This document shows, one piece after another, positions 43,063-54,306 of a DNA stretch of 64,000 bases. The stretch's first letter is position 1. Each line of letters starts with the position of its first letter. The position numbers and the translations under genes were made by a program. Under the pieces are notes generated by a model. The model was not told where the DNA came from, ran no database searches, and worked only from the letters and a program-made list of their open reading frames with translations. Source of the stretch: Whalleya microplaca (lineage: Eukaryota > Ascomycota > Sordariomycetes > Xylariales > Xylariaceae); NCBI GenBank assembly GCA_022497155.1, contig MU385717.1:310001-374000 (forward strand), written 5' to 3'.

Positions 43063-45406
43063 CTACTGGAAGGACGCAGTGCCTTGCGCGTTGGAGGAGT
43101 CAGGTTCCATGTAGTACTCGTAGTACGTAGGGTATCTGCTCTCAGCCTTCGCTCTCGTGGTCTCATCCAGTGGCGCCCTTGGTGCCCCGTTCTCTTTAAG
43201 CGCCGGCTTGTCCAGTGTCGAGGATGAAACAGGGCTACATATTACATTAGTATACTGAAATGACTGTCACTGGGCGGAAAACATACCTAAATATCTCGCG
43301 ATCAATAGCGAGGAATTGCTTCATTGAGTCCGCGCCGCCTCTGTGTTGGAGGTAATCAAGATATGTCAAGAACAACTCTTTCTTGGCTGTTGACGAGATT
43401 CGACTCTTAGCCAAAAGCTCGTCAAATATGTGTTTCACCCGCTCAGCATGTTGCGACTCGAGCTCTGAGTTCGTCGGCTGCTCGAGCTCAAACTCGAGCC
43501 ACTTTTGCCAGAAATGACGGCTATCGGCATACCACTGCACGTTCTTGGCGAAGACAGTCCTCGCTTCATCCACGGAACCCTTAATCTTCCACAGCAGGAA
43601 AGCCCACTGGGTGACCAGTACTCCCTTTGTGAAGATGTTGACGTGTGGTGCATCGATTTGTGCCTTGTAGACTTGAATAGCAGCATCTAATCCACTTTGC
43701 CGTCTTTCGAGATTCGCCCAGGACACGATAACCTCCACGGCGTCAGGCAGTTGCATAAGAATAGCCTCATGGATATCTCGAGCAACACCAATACGGCCGC
43801 AGGACTCCTCGAAGTAGGCAAATTGGAGCCGGATACCTGGTCTGCTAATAGGCACAAAGAGCGTGGCGGCTCTCATGTAAATATGGCGAACCTCCTCCTC
43901 TTTGTCAGTTTGACCTGACATCCACCTAGCATAACGAAGCCAGAACTCATCGTAGAGAGCGCAGGTGACAAGGCAGCGCTCGTAGAGAAATGTCGTCCTG
44001 GCATAGTCTCCTTGGCTTTCTTCGAAGTCCAGATACTTTCGCCAGTTGGTCAGCTGCGAGTTCTCGAGCTCGGTAACGTGGAAGTAAGGTCGTTTCATCT
44101 CGGACTCATATGTCCATCGCTTGGTCGTCTCCTCCTGCGTTCTTTGGAAGGCTTCGTAGAACATGCTGTCAATCTTGGCACGGACATCTCGCTCGACTTC
44201 CAGCTCAGCCCGCGGCATCCCACCATATACGGCGCTCTCCGCCTCGACCTCTGCTCGAAAGCGGGCAAGAGTGTCGGCTGGCACTAGCTCCTTGACAGGA
44301 CGGGTGTGCGTGAGCTGACGGAACCGCTCAAAATAACGAGCATACTGGTGCATAGGAATGTGGATAACCCGCTGCAGAATGATGAAGATCTTATCCTGCG
44401 CCTCTTGCCTCTCCTCATACTCGATGTACTTGTCCCAAAAGGGATGGGCAAGGAAATCAAGACCAACCGAGGCTGCAGCTCGTTCAAAGAGTCTGATACG
44501 AGTGGTTAGCGAAGACAGTCACAATAGGGGCTAAGGGAGTGAGGGCGAATAGGAGGGCAAATACAGGCAAGGAAAGATTGTGCGAGCAACTGTCCCAAAT
44601 CCAAAGCAATCCGATTTAGGCGTAGGAATGGAAGTACGACGTGAATGCTGGAGGTCAGAAATGTGACTTTGTATGAACCCATAGCCTGGCAGATTTTGTG
44701 AGAAAGCACCCAACATATCATGGATTTCGTTGGCATTTCTCACCGTCGACGACTTATGTAGTCATAGATAGACGCTTCGTAGGTGCTGGGGGCCGATATG
44801 CAATCGTGTTCTGTTGGTGGTAAAAGTTATGGGGTAGAAAACTTCCTCTTGTACTTACTCTCTGACCAGGTGAGGCGTGTGGGTGGTCTCCATCTTGAAG
44901 GAGCAATACGATGTCCACAGGTCTACGCAGTTGGTAATACTTGCACATCCACGCTCATAGATCTAACACAAGTTAGTCAAACATTGAAACATGAAAGGTA
45001 TGGCAACGGGAACACATTACCATCTCTGCTGATTCAGGGCCGGAGATATTGAACTCGAGATCCGCATATTTCTTCCAGTAACCAAAGAGCAATGGGAACT
45101 TGAGGAGGAATCGATCGTAGACATCGCGGAGGGTAGCCAGTGCTTGGGGGCTGGAATTGCGATTGAGGCCCCCTTCCTGGGCCTCGCAAGCGCGAACGAG
45201 TTTTTCCCAGGTGTCGAAGTTATCGGTATCGGCTTCCTGTTCCCACACAATCAGATTATGTCCAGAGATTATGTCCAGAGGAGGGTTCTTTGTGGATGCA
45301 GCACGGTCGGATCTAAGGAGATTCGGCTACGTACCACTTCCAATGTCAATTTCTTAATTTCTGCATTTTCCTCATCAGAGGCGCCGAAGTGGTTGAAGTC
45401 TGCCAT
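43063..45406 (-). CDS. PRP39: Pre-mRNA-processing factor PRP39 (HAT-repeat U1 snRNP protein)
   Basis: Prp39 is a U1 snRNP component that supports 5' splice-site recognition in the nucleus. Five exons (45406-45335, 45236-45021, 44962-44859, 44492-43287, 43234-43063) give 589 aa. All phases agree and every junction restores family sequence, for example HLVRE|LFERAAASVG. The N-terminus is MADFNHFGASDEENAEIKKL. HAT (half-TPR) repeats fill the rest, each with aromatic W/Y-x-E spacing: FDTWEKLVRACE, LFGYWKKYADLEF, CVDLWTSYCSFKM, HPFWDKYIEYEER, LTNWRKYLDFEE, EFWLRYARWMS, RIGVARDIHEAIL, EVIVSWANLERR and HFWQKWLEFELEQ. The last exon adds a short polar tail with YPTYYEYYMEP. Intron 3 is 366 bp, several times longer than the other three (98, 58 and 52 bp). 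Intron 1 carries a 13-bp tandem duplication. Confidence 0.93.
45253..45278. repeat. Perfect 13-bp tandem duplication inside PRP39 intron 1
   Basis: The unit AGATTATGTCCAG occurs twice in direct succession. It lies 17 bases from the acceptor, inside the 98-bp first intron, so it may have lengthened the intron recently. Confidence 0.9.
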
Positions 45407-47228
45407 AGCGATGGCGCACCGCGTCACCGTGCTCGATAATGCGACAACAAGGTGACACGAAACGGATGGTGAAGCTGGCGAGGCTGCGAAGGCAAAAGAG
45501 GCAAGAATTCGCCGAAGTGCAGTCGTACAGTCGTAAGAGGGCTATACCCTTGAGGCTAGAATAATTTAGGAATGCCTCTAATTATTCTGGCGAAAGATGC
45601 CTTAGATTGAAGATACGACAGTGAGTGTATGAAGGGTGACAAGCTCTCGAGATCGCCAAACAATGATGATCGCAGGGGAAAATTGGTTGACAGGGGAGAG
45701 CAGGAATGAGGCTGGGAAAAACATGTGGTCTAAGCGCTATGGATAAGATTGAAGTATATAGTGAGGGCGCTTTTTGCACACGGTGATATTATACGGTGTT
45801 TGAGCCGCATTCACTAAGTACAGATTACTATGCACATTCACGGGTGATTTAACGAATTAAATATCATCCCTACATTATGAGGAATAAATATATGGATGTG
45901 TATACCAGTGATTGATATATAGGCATGAAAGTGTCTATAATGCAATTGTTATTTGAAGCTACTCATAAAGAAGTCTAACAAAGGCTACCTAGGTACTCAT
46001 ACAAACGCCAAATGGATCTACAAGCTTTCGATTCTTTAGGTTTGATTTGAGTAGTGCCGCACGTGCCATAATGTGGTCAATCCTCAAGGGACATTTTAGC
46101 ACATCTCTAGCTGTAGAATAGTTTCTTTCAAAATTTTAGTTACAATATAAACACCATAGCATCCTGGACTTTTCACAATATGTTTCCCGTCTACGGAAGC
46201 TGTTAGGCGTTTTAACATTCAGAAAGCAGAAATCCAAGTCTTTAACAATAACTATCATATTCTTTTGGATCTAATGCCCATTCTTAATCGCAAGTGCGAG
46301 GACAGCTTTTGGTCCTAGAAAAACAATGCTTGACTTGAGTCTCCGAGGTTTGCTTCCCAATACCCTTTCTCTTTTACTCCCTTGAACACACACGTTCGAG
46401 GCAGCAGGCCAGTGATGATATAACATAAATCAATTACAATGATAGGAAGAGGGATATCCGTATGGAAATGATCTCAATTATCAAATCTGAGGCCTGACTC
46501 TTGTCATCTATTCCATTCTGTCTTTGAAAGTTTTAGACCGTGTGAACTCCGTACTTGATGGGATACTATTGGTGCGCTTCAGATCAAACCGAAGTGTCTA
46601 ATGTTAAGAGTCACTGCTAGAGACTGCTGAATCACCTGTGAGCTGTCCTCCTTTGCGTATGACACTTGGATTACACCGAAGGATGACCATACGCCAACTT
46701 GGGATGATATAAAAAGGGCGAATAGGTACAGCGAGGGCCTTTGAAGCAATGGAATAAGATTATGTGGTCATATTATGTCTATAGCACTTCTATAGAACCC
46801 CACGTCAACTATTCTTAAGAGCCAGAGGGTGTCATGGTATTACTAGCAGATTCAATGGCATCCCACACAAAATGGGACGAAACCAAAGACTATTCACTCC
46901 GAAGCAATCATGTATAGTGAGGAGGTTTCTGGTGTATTACAAAAGTATATAACTAAAGCCAATTGCGTTCGCGCTATGGGGGTATTTCCTATCTATTTAA
47001 TGCCAAATGCTTACAATACTGAATGAATCTCGAATAACCCAATAACCCCCGATGCTGTTTACAAGTCCGTTGTTGTTCTTCCGTATTAGTCTGCCCCCTC
47101 TCATACCGAGAGGAGTGACACAAATTAAGTTATGTACTGTGTATTATAGAGGTCTGCTTAAGGGGCCTCTTCGTCATCTGGATTCCTGCTCGCGATTGCG
47201 GGCGGCGCTCTTCGAAGTATAGCCGCTG
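45407..47228. other. Intergenic, AT-rich
   Basis: This 1.8-kb region holds the PRP39 promoter and the 3' flank of the next minus-strand gene. It is AT-rich with stops in all frames beyond the first few hundred bases. No gene or RNA is recognised. Confidence 0.55.
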
Positions 47229-48035
47229 TCATCTATGGTGTGACTTGTTGAGGAGCCTCTGCGCCCTTCTGAGACGGGCTGCAGTATCATCAATGGTTAG
47301 CTGGGGCTTTCCACGCGCGTCATCACTCAGCCCCCCGAGGGTATCAACAGACATACTGTCATCGTCTCCGCCCTCGCCCCCTCTGTGGTACAGCAGTTGA
47401 CCGTACATCGCCGTGCCCTCGGGATGTTGTTCTCCGGTCTGACCGGCTTGGCTTGTCTCGCCGACCTTTCCGTTTTCCTTCCCGCTCCCCTTCGCAGGCG
47501 TATTGGGGCTTTTGAAATACCCGGACACCGCTTTGATCAAGCGCTTCCTCGTAGGCTCCTTTCCCTTCGCCGCAGCAGTGCCGCCCTTAGCTTTCTTTGA
47601 GCTGGCTTCGGCCTGCACGACCTCGGACATGCGCACTTTGCCCGCCCCGTCCCCCTTGAAGGTGACGAACGACACGTCGTCTTCGATGGGCCGCGAGCAC
47701 ATGGGACATATCCTGTGCGTGTTCGGGGCCGATTTGGTCTTGAAGAGAGCCCACGGCCTGAACAGGGTTGCAGGTTGCTTTACCGGCGCTGCCGGTGGGT
47801 CTGGGCCGCCAGCCGCATTGTTTGATGAGGATGCGGGTGACAAGGGCGAGGGCGATGAGCCCCCCTGGCCACTGGTACGTTCACTGCCGGCACGCGTGGG
47901 CGGTGCGGAGCAGACGCAGAAAGTGGGCGAGGAGAGCACCTCGGTCCGCCAGATGTCGATGCGGTCGTTGAAGTTCGCGCCCCTGTGCGTGTCCGAGTAC
48001 TGTCCCGAGGGTTGCGGCCCGGGGGATTCTGACAT
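47229..48035 (-). CDS. Hypothetical protein with CxC and CxxC motifs
   Basis: I do not recognise this gene. The frame is open for 268 aa from the ATG at 48035 (MSESPGPQPSGQYSD). The sequence shows FCVCSAPP near residue 40, a Ser/Pro/Gly-rich stretch, TLFRPWALFK, then RICPMCSRPIEDDVSFVTFKG. The cysteine pairs could bind one zinc, and the CPMCSRPI spacing looks like half of a treble-clef or RING-type site. A basic Lys/Arg region follows (KEPTRKRLIKAVSGYFKSP), then an acidic stretch GGEGGDDDSMSVDT and a helical basic end (ARLRRAQRLLNKS). GC-rich third positions support coding. A further upstream exon is possible because the frame stays open a little beyond the ATG. A nuclear or chromatin role would fit the composition but is a guess. 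Confidence 0.65.
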   Translation of the reverse strand: MSESPGPQPSGQYSDTHRGANFNDRIDIWRTEVLSSPTFCVCSAPPTRAGSERTSGQGGSSPSPLSPASSSNNAAGGPDPPAAPVKQPATLFRPWALFKTKSAPNTHRICPMCSRPIEDDVSFVTFKGDGAGKVRMSEVVQAEASSKKAKGGTAAAKGKEPTRKRLIKAVSGYFKSPNTPAKGSGKENGKVGETSQAGQTGEQHPEGTAMYGQLLYHRGGEGGDDDSMSVDTLGGLSDDARGKPQLTIDDTAARLRRAQRLLNKSHHR

Positions 48036-48927
48036 TGTTGTCACGCAAAATTGTCTGCACCTCGTCGTACACGGGATTTAACTGGACATGGGGGCTAATG
48101 GCGCTGAAAAAAAGTGTATAATTGACGAAAGCCAGCTCTCGGAGTCGGAATACTCTAGTAGGCCGGTATTATACTCGAGTCCATCTGCTCGAACCGGATG
48201 CCAAGGGTTCGAACCGCAATTTTGTCTGTCGAATGGACCACGGCCTGGGTATTAGTGCGATATAGACCGAGTCATGAGATAAAAAAAGATGTTGTCATAA
48301 ACCAAACAGATAATCAAAGCATTTAGCGCGCCTCAATTGATGTTGAACATATAATAAGTATTCACCGCCTACTATCGAGGCTACAACCAAGCTCCCAAGA
48401 TTATGACCTGTGGCTTCCGGGGTATAGCTTAACTACCTGTGACGTCAAAACCTCAAAACGGAAATTCCTCGGTATGAGGCTGTCGCGTGAGCTCTTGCCC
48501 AGTATATTGACACTAGCACTGGCATAATCTACGAAAGAAAAATGACACTTCACAACGACTCAGCTTAATGTGAGATATGATGGCTTAATCTGTTTTATTT
48601 TCCCCCTTCGTCTTACGCGACCTTTTTTGGCACGTTCTCAACAGACCGTTCGAACTACAGGTCAACTCAGCAAGATGCCACTCCGATATCTACCTACCTA
48701 TAGTAAAGTAGTCGTCTAAACCCTATTCAAAGTCTCTACCCAATTCTCGTAGCGTCATGCCACGGAAGAGTAGGCATCTTTTGAGTTCCTAATTGCCTTT
48801 TTCCACTCTATAGACCTTGGATATGCCACCAATGTGACCAAGTACTTCAATCACGACCTTCAAACGCCAAGCGACCTTAACGCCCAAACCCGCTTCATTG
48901 TCAAATCTTCGGAAGTAAGTTTTATAT
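48036..48927. other. Intergenic region
   Basis: This is the promoter side of the hypothetical protein and the 3' flank of the phosphatase gene. A GGTTCGAACC stretch at 48208-48217 looks like a tRNA B-box but no cloverleaf can be formed around it. No gene is called. Confidence 0.5.
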
Positions 48928-51900
48928 CTAGCTTGGCTTTAAGCTTTCCCACCCGTTCATCGCAGCAGGTTCATCATCGCCAAGAAGGTCTACGGCCGGG
49001 CTTTTTGCTGGTATCGTTGGTTTTGTTGGCTTTAGCGGTGGTGTTGCCTGTTGCTCTGGCCGTGTGGGTACCGGCTTCCGCTGCGTACCCAGGCCGGGCA
49101 GACTAACTCGACCCGGAGGCATGGAATGAGTGTTAGTACCATTGGATTCAACTTGATCTGCCCGATAAGGAAGGGACGTCGTTCTGTGCATCCCGCCAGT
49201 CAGTGCACCAGACCTACTAGCCTCAAGTTTCGAGGTTAAGTTGGAGACGTTCGCTGACGTCTTACGTGGAAGCGGTGGTCTCGACAACTGGCCGAGGGAT
49301 GGGCTAATGCTGCTTGTTTCGGGTGAGGGCGTGCTGGCCGTTGGCGATGTAGTAATAAGATGGGCCGGCTTTCTAGCTACCGGAGGAGGCCCCTTGCTTC
49401 TATTTGACACTTGGGATGACGAAGAAACTGCCCTCGGCTGTGGAGGCGGTGGCGTAGGTCTTGTTGACCGCGGAATAGGCTTGGGACTTGACGCTGTAGA
49501 TTGCCCAGGGGATTGAATGAGGCTTGTAGCTGTAGGCCTTCGGGGTGGAGGAGGCGGAGGAATATCGTATCTATGGCTTTGCGTAGTTGCTTGTTCGTCA
49601 TTCAGGCTCAGTCGGCCGACCTTAGCAGGTAATGCTCCTGGATCGAACGGTGGCGGCAACTTCCTAGGCCCAGAGCTTGACGCAGACGTTGATAGGAGGG
49701 TAGAGTGGCTGAGATGCTCATACGGTGAGCTAGAGATGCTGGAAAATGAAGACAACCTCGAATCAGATCTAGGTATTGCGACCCAGTCCGGTTCTTCGGT
49801 TGGACTAAACGGATTCGAGGGACGGCTAGGATTAAGAATCACGTCTGAATTATCACGATCACCATTAGTCGGCCTTGGTGGGCCGATCCCAGACTTTGCC
49901 ATTTTGCCATTCTCCAGCCACCATCTCTGCCGATCTGAACTGGCAGGCGGCAGGCCTGGTTCAATTGGATCGTACCCAATCAGATCCTCATCCTCATCTG
50001 AATACTCACTATCCAGGCTCGCCGTTGCGCGGCCTACTTCCGCCTTGCGACGTTCATATAGTTCACGGCTAATCTGCTCTCGCAGTGTCTCGTTTACAAT
50101 GCTAACGGTGCACTGGAATATTGCATAGACTGGACGATGATCCGAGAAGCGTAAAGGAGCACAGTTGTAGGACGACTGTCTTATGTTTGTGCCTTTGCGC
50201 AAGATACGATCTGTCCATGCAGGTATCCGCGCTTTTTCACTAGTAAAGCATTAGCTTAGGTCAGCGAAATGTGATCGAGAACTTACGAAGTATCGTATCT
50301 GTCGGTGCCAATATCAAATTTGTACGTTGGCATAAAGGTGATCCTTGCCTCTGAATAATATGGGAAAGAAAGGCCCGCGACCATTTGAAGATTCAACTAA
50401 GATGGGTTAGTATATATCCCTTAGCCCAATAGGATTCAAGTGATTCATTTACCTGGTCATTCTCATACAGCTTCTCGAAATCCTGCTTCTTAACCAGGTC
50501 CATAGCTCTCTCATGTGTCAATCCAATGCGGTAGTTGAAATCACCAAGCCAGATAACCGTATCTACATGTTGTTAGTGATTATCCTAGTAGGGTAATTGG
50601 CTTCATACCATGGTCATCAATGCCCCTATTTCTCTGGAAACGAAGTCCATGATGGATAGTGGCATAATCCCTGTTCCTTTCCTCGTAGTTGGCAAACCCG
50701 GCAGCAAGATGGGCCGTCACGAAACATAGTTGCGTGTTTGCGTACTCCATTCGAATGGCAACGGCGCCTTTATTTCCGGCGATACCGGACATGCCCGTCT
50801 TCTTGACGCTTCCTTCAACATTCTTAATTTTTGGGAGTGAGGATGCTTTCACGAAGATGCATAAAGCAGCACCGACAAGTTGCCCGCTTCGAAGCAGAAC
50901 GTACTTCTCACCTCCCACTTGCTTAGCGCGACTGTTGAGAGTTTTCCTAAGAGCTCGTTCCCATTGTTGCTTTCTTGTAGGGTCGCTATTCATGATCTGC
51001 TGGGCGCTCAGCTCGACAATCTCTTGGAAACCAACAGCCACTATCTCAGGCTGTTTGGAATTAAGCTCCTTAGGACATAGCCATGGGGACAGGTCCTCGT
51101 CGATACCATCAGTACGTCCGTTTAAATTGAATGTACCAACCCACCTTACCATGTCAGCCCATCAGCGCTTGAATATTAGAGGGGTTTAACGACTTACATA
51201 GTGATAGATTCCGTCGAGGAGTACTCCGAGCTACGCTTTCCAAGCTCACCAGAGATATAATCGATTATTGGATCAAAAAGATGGACAGGATTTTGGCCGA
51301 CAAGCCTTCCCAAAAGCATGTCAATTGTGTTTTGTCTTGCTTTATCGGCGAAGTTGTTTATATAAAGCCTTGTCGCGCTTTTTCGGGCATCCGCAAAAGC
51401 ACCAGCTAGGGACATTTTGCCGTGCCTAGTGAAGGAAGACTTCAAAGCACCGGTGCCCGCATAGATTCTGGAAAGAGCATCGCCGTTATCAGCCCACAGC
51501 GTGGAATGCCGCACCCAAAAGTCCGACGCAGCATGTTCTGAGCGATGACTTAGGAATGCCTCAACGGCCATCTGAGAGATAAGGGTCTGTATGAGATTGG
51601 TCCTGTCTAAACAATCAAGGCAATTTGTGCGGAAGACTCCTTCTTGTTGAAGTACGACCACCATCCTTGGGTGGTCACTCGGCCCATTTGGAACATCGAT
51701 CATGTCGTCGGTTTGCTCAGCAAGATAATAGGCGAAACCATCAGCAGAATGCTCGATATATCGCCGGATCTCCCGCGCAGCTTCATACCCCATTGTCTTG
51801 GTTTCTGCATGAAAGTCATAGTCCGTCTCTCGTAACAGAGCATGGTCAGATGACTTCTCGCCGGGGCGGCTAAGTGAGCAATGCTGGACGCCATAGTGGA

Positions 51901-53181
51901 ATAATTGTGTGAGCTCAGATTCACCTGGCTTTGTCGCACTGAGCAAATTGACAATGTGTACAGCCCCGTAAGACTGCTCGAGGTCTTCGAAATGCCTATT
52001 AAATGCCGGCTGCGTCCCTTCAGCCGAACGCGTGACCGAGATCTTTTGCTGGCCCGGGATGAGACCGGCAGTCTGCTCCCAGAACACTGGTACCGAACCG
52101 CGAACCTGCGCGTACGAGAAGAGAACGCCAGAGGGACTCCAGTAAATGGTTTCCGTCTCGACAAAATTAGCTACATGTCCATCATCATCGATACCTCGGC
52201 TGTTGAAGCGAGTTCCAGCTCGTTTACAGGACAAACGGGAAACGACGGTAAGGAAGGACGGAAGGCCGGATCGAGCATCTCGCAATGGCGCGGCAGCTTG
52301 CGGGATTGTCATAGTTAGACAGAAGCCTCGAATGGCGGACGTTAGGATCCTGGATGCATCGAGAGCCTCACGCTCGTGCGCGAGGAGACGAGACCTAAAC
52401 CTGACCAGCGGATTGATCATGAAGGAATTCCATAGGAACGAATCGTCGAAATTGTCAATATTGAACGTATCAGAGTCTACTGGCCTAAGGAACGTCAGTC
52501 TCTGCGTCAAGTCCAACATATGCCCTGGCACAAATGACGTGTGACGAACCTGTCCTGAAGTCTATTCGTCAGGTCAAAATCGGTACTGTAGTAGAACGTG
52601 CCATTGCTCAACAGCTTCTGTAGCTCCTGATACGGATATTCGATCTCGCCTTCTCTTCTACCAAGATTCTGGCCATACGCAGAAGCAGCATCAGGAAACT
52701 CGGTATCGTAAGGATTGAGCGAAACGACGTGGTCATATTCTGCGCTATTCAGGCAGAAGAAGTCGACATTTGCAATCTTCTCCACCGTCTCACCAGGTCG
52801 CAACGACGCGGTCCGCAATGCCTGTGTAACAACACACAAGAACACATCTTGGTTTATAGATATGAGTCCCAGCGTGCCATATATTGGACGAGGCGTCAAC
52901 GGTCGGAAATCGCTAAGGAGCTGTCTCGTGATAGGAGAGAATTCGACCATGCATTTGGACACGGGTCCTTCGGCGGCGGCGCGGGGTCGTGCTGACGAGA
53001 CGGCAGCGAGCGAGCCATCGGCAATGGCCTCGTTCGTGGTAGGGCTATATCGAAAGATCAAGGCGTGGGTTCGAGTGACAATCGCGATGGCTCGGTGAGG
53101 ATAGTCGCGGATGAGCAGTTGGCTTGATTTCTCAGCCGAAGGCGTGGCAGCACTTAGCCTAGTCGAGGGGTACTGATCCAT
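48928..53181 (-). CDS. Synaptojanin-type phosphoinositide phosphatase (Sac + inositol 5-phosphatase; INP51/52/53 family)
   Basis: This two-domain enzyme dephosphorylates PI(4,5)P2 and other phosphoinositides in endocytosis and Golgi/endosome traffic. Six exons (53181-52550, 52484-51198, 51144-50609, 50562-50453, 50396-50287, 50239-48928) give 1328 aa. Introns are 46-65 bp and all phases agree. The Sac domain starts MDQYPSTRL, then LLIRDYPHRAIAIVTRTHAL. It has SAIRGFCLTM, PVFWEQTAG and the intact CX5R active site in FRTNCLDCLDRTNLIQT, so it should be active. The 5-phosphatase domain has WVGTFNLNGRTDG, VAVGFQEIVELSAQQI, GNKGAVAIR, the catalytic WLGDFNYRIG, PAWTDRIL and SDHRPVYAIF. The tail is about 400 residues, Pro/Ser-rich with PPPPPPRRP-type SH3 ligands, ending NGWESLKPS. 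The start at 53181 is the first in-frame ATG. The paralogue (INP52 or INP53-like) is not resolved. Confidence 0.94.
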
Positions 53182-53718
53182 GCTGAAGTAGCAGGATAGC
53201 AGGGTCTCGATGCAATTCGCTTCGAAGAGAAGCACATGCTAGGTTAAGGGGCTATACGGCTTGTCGAGGAGCGGCGAGCTGAATGGTCAATCTGTATAAA
53301 AAAAAATTAAGTAAAAAACTGACGTATGGGGTAGACGGATGAAGCACGGCTGGCGGTTGGTTGGTGACGTTGGCGAATTGATTTCCAAGAAGCATAGCTG
53401 CATAGGTAAGCTAATTCAATTATCGGTATACTAGTGCCCGACTACCGACCAGGCTAGCGGAAACATACCGATAGGGCTTATCCATAGAGATATCTTGATA
53501 GTGACCCACTTATTAAGTTAGGTTACTACCAATAGCCTCCCATCGCAATTAACTACATGTACCTTCAACAACATACCTAAGTTCTTACAATTACATTCTT
53601 TACTTGTATGGATAGTTCAATTAGTCTCTTAGCTACTTGACGATTCAGGTGCTTCAAGGTTTCATATGAGGTCGATAACCTATAGCCTTATGTAAAATAT
53701 CCTCGATATCAGGAAACG

Positions 53719-53787
<69 letters not shown>

Positions 53788-54306
53788 TCCTGCTACAGTT
53801 AACCAGCAGCAATTATACCTTCTCTAGTAGTCGCCTTACGGCATCGGAATTGACACCGTTAGTATAAAGATGTATTTTCCTTCATGGATGGCATCGGGCA
53901 GAGTAGCACGGCAATGATGATACGGCTTGGACATATAAGTCAGTTCCAAAAAAAGGAAGAATATTGCTTTCAGCAGAGTTAGGACAAAATCCTACTATTA
54001 TTAACAAACAACAATATCAAGCTATTATCACATAGTCTTACTATATTTTGTAATACATACTCTAGTATAAGTAGTATAGGCCAGTCGTAAGCGAAAAGCA
54101 GCCAGGCACTAGCATTGAGACTCCTAAAGGCATTGATTTTAAAGTGAGGTGATCAGTACTAACCAACGAACATAACTTATGCTTATCGATCCCCTCTCTT
54201 CCAGCAGGCGTAACTAATTGTAGACCTTATTTGACTAAGGTCTGCTTGATGTCTATGTATTTCGACTTAAGAAACACACTAGTTGCTACGTGTTAATAGG
54301 TTAAAG
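53182..54306. other. Intergenic region with compound microsatellite
   Basis: This is the upstream region of the phosphatase gene and the 3' flank of the broken oxidoreductase. Apart from the microsatellite at 53721-53787 and AT-rich DNA, nothing is recognised. Confidence 0.6.
53721..53787. repeat. Compound (TC)n(TG)n microsatellite
   Basis: About 19 TC units (53721-53758) run into about 13 TG units (53761-53786), with a short GTC junction between them. It is non-coding. The two dinucleotide tracts side by side could take up non-B forms (H-DNA for TC, Z-DNA for TG). Confidence 0.95.

Noticed and set aside
48130..48270. Possible tRNA because of GGTTCGAACC
   Set aside because: No A-box at the right distance and no acceptor or T-stem pairing around it.
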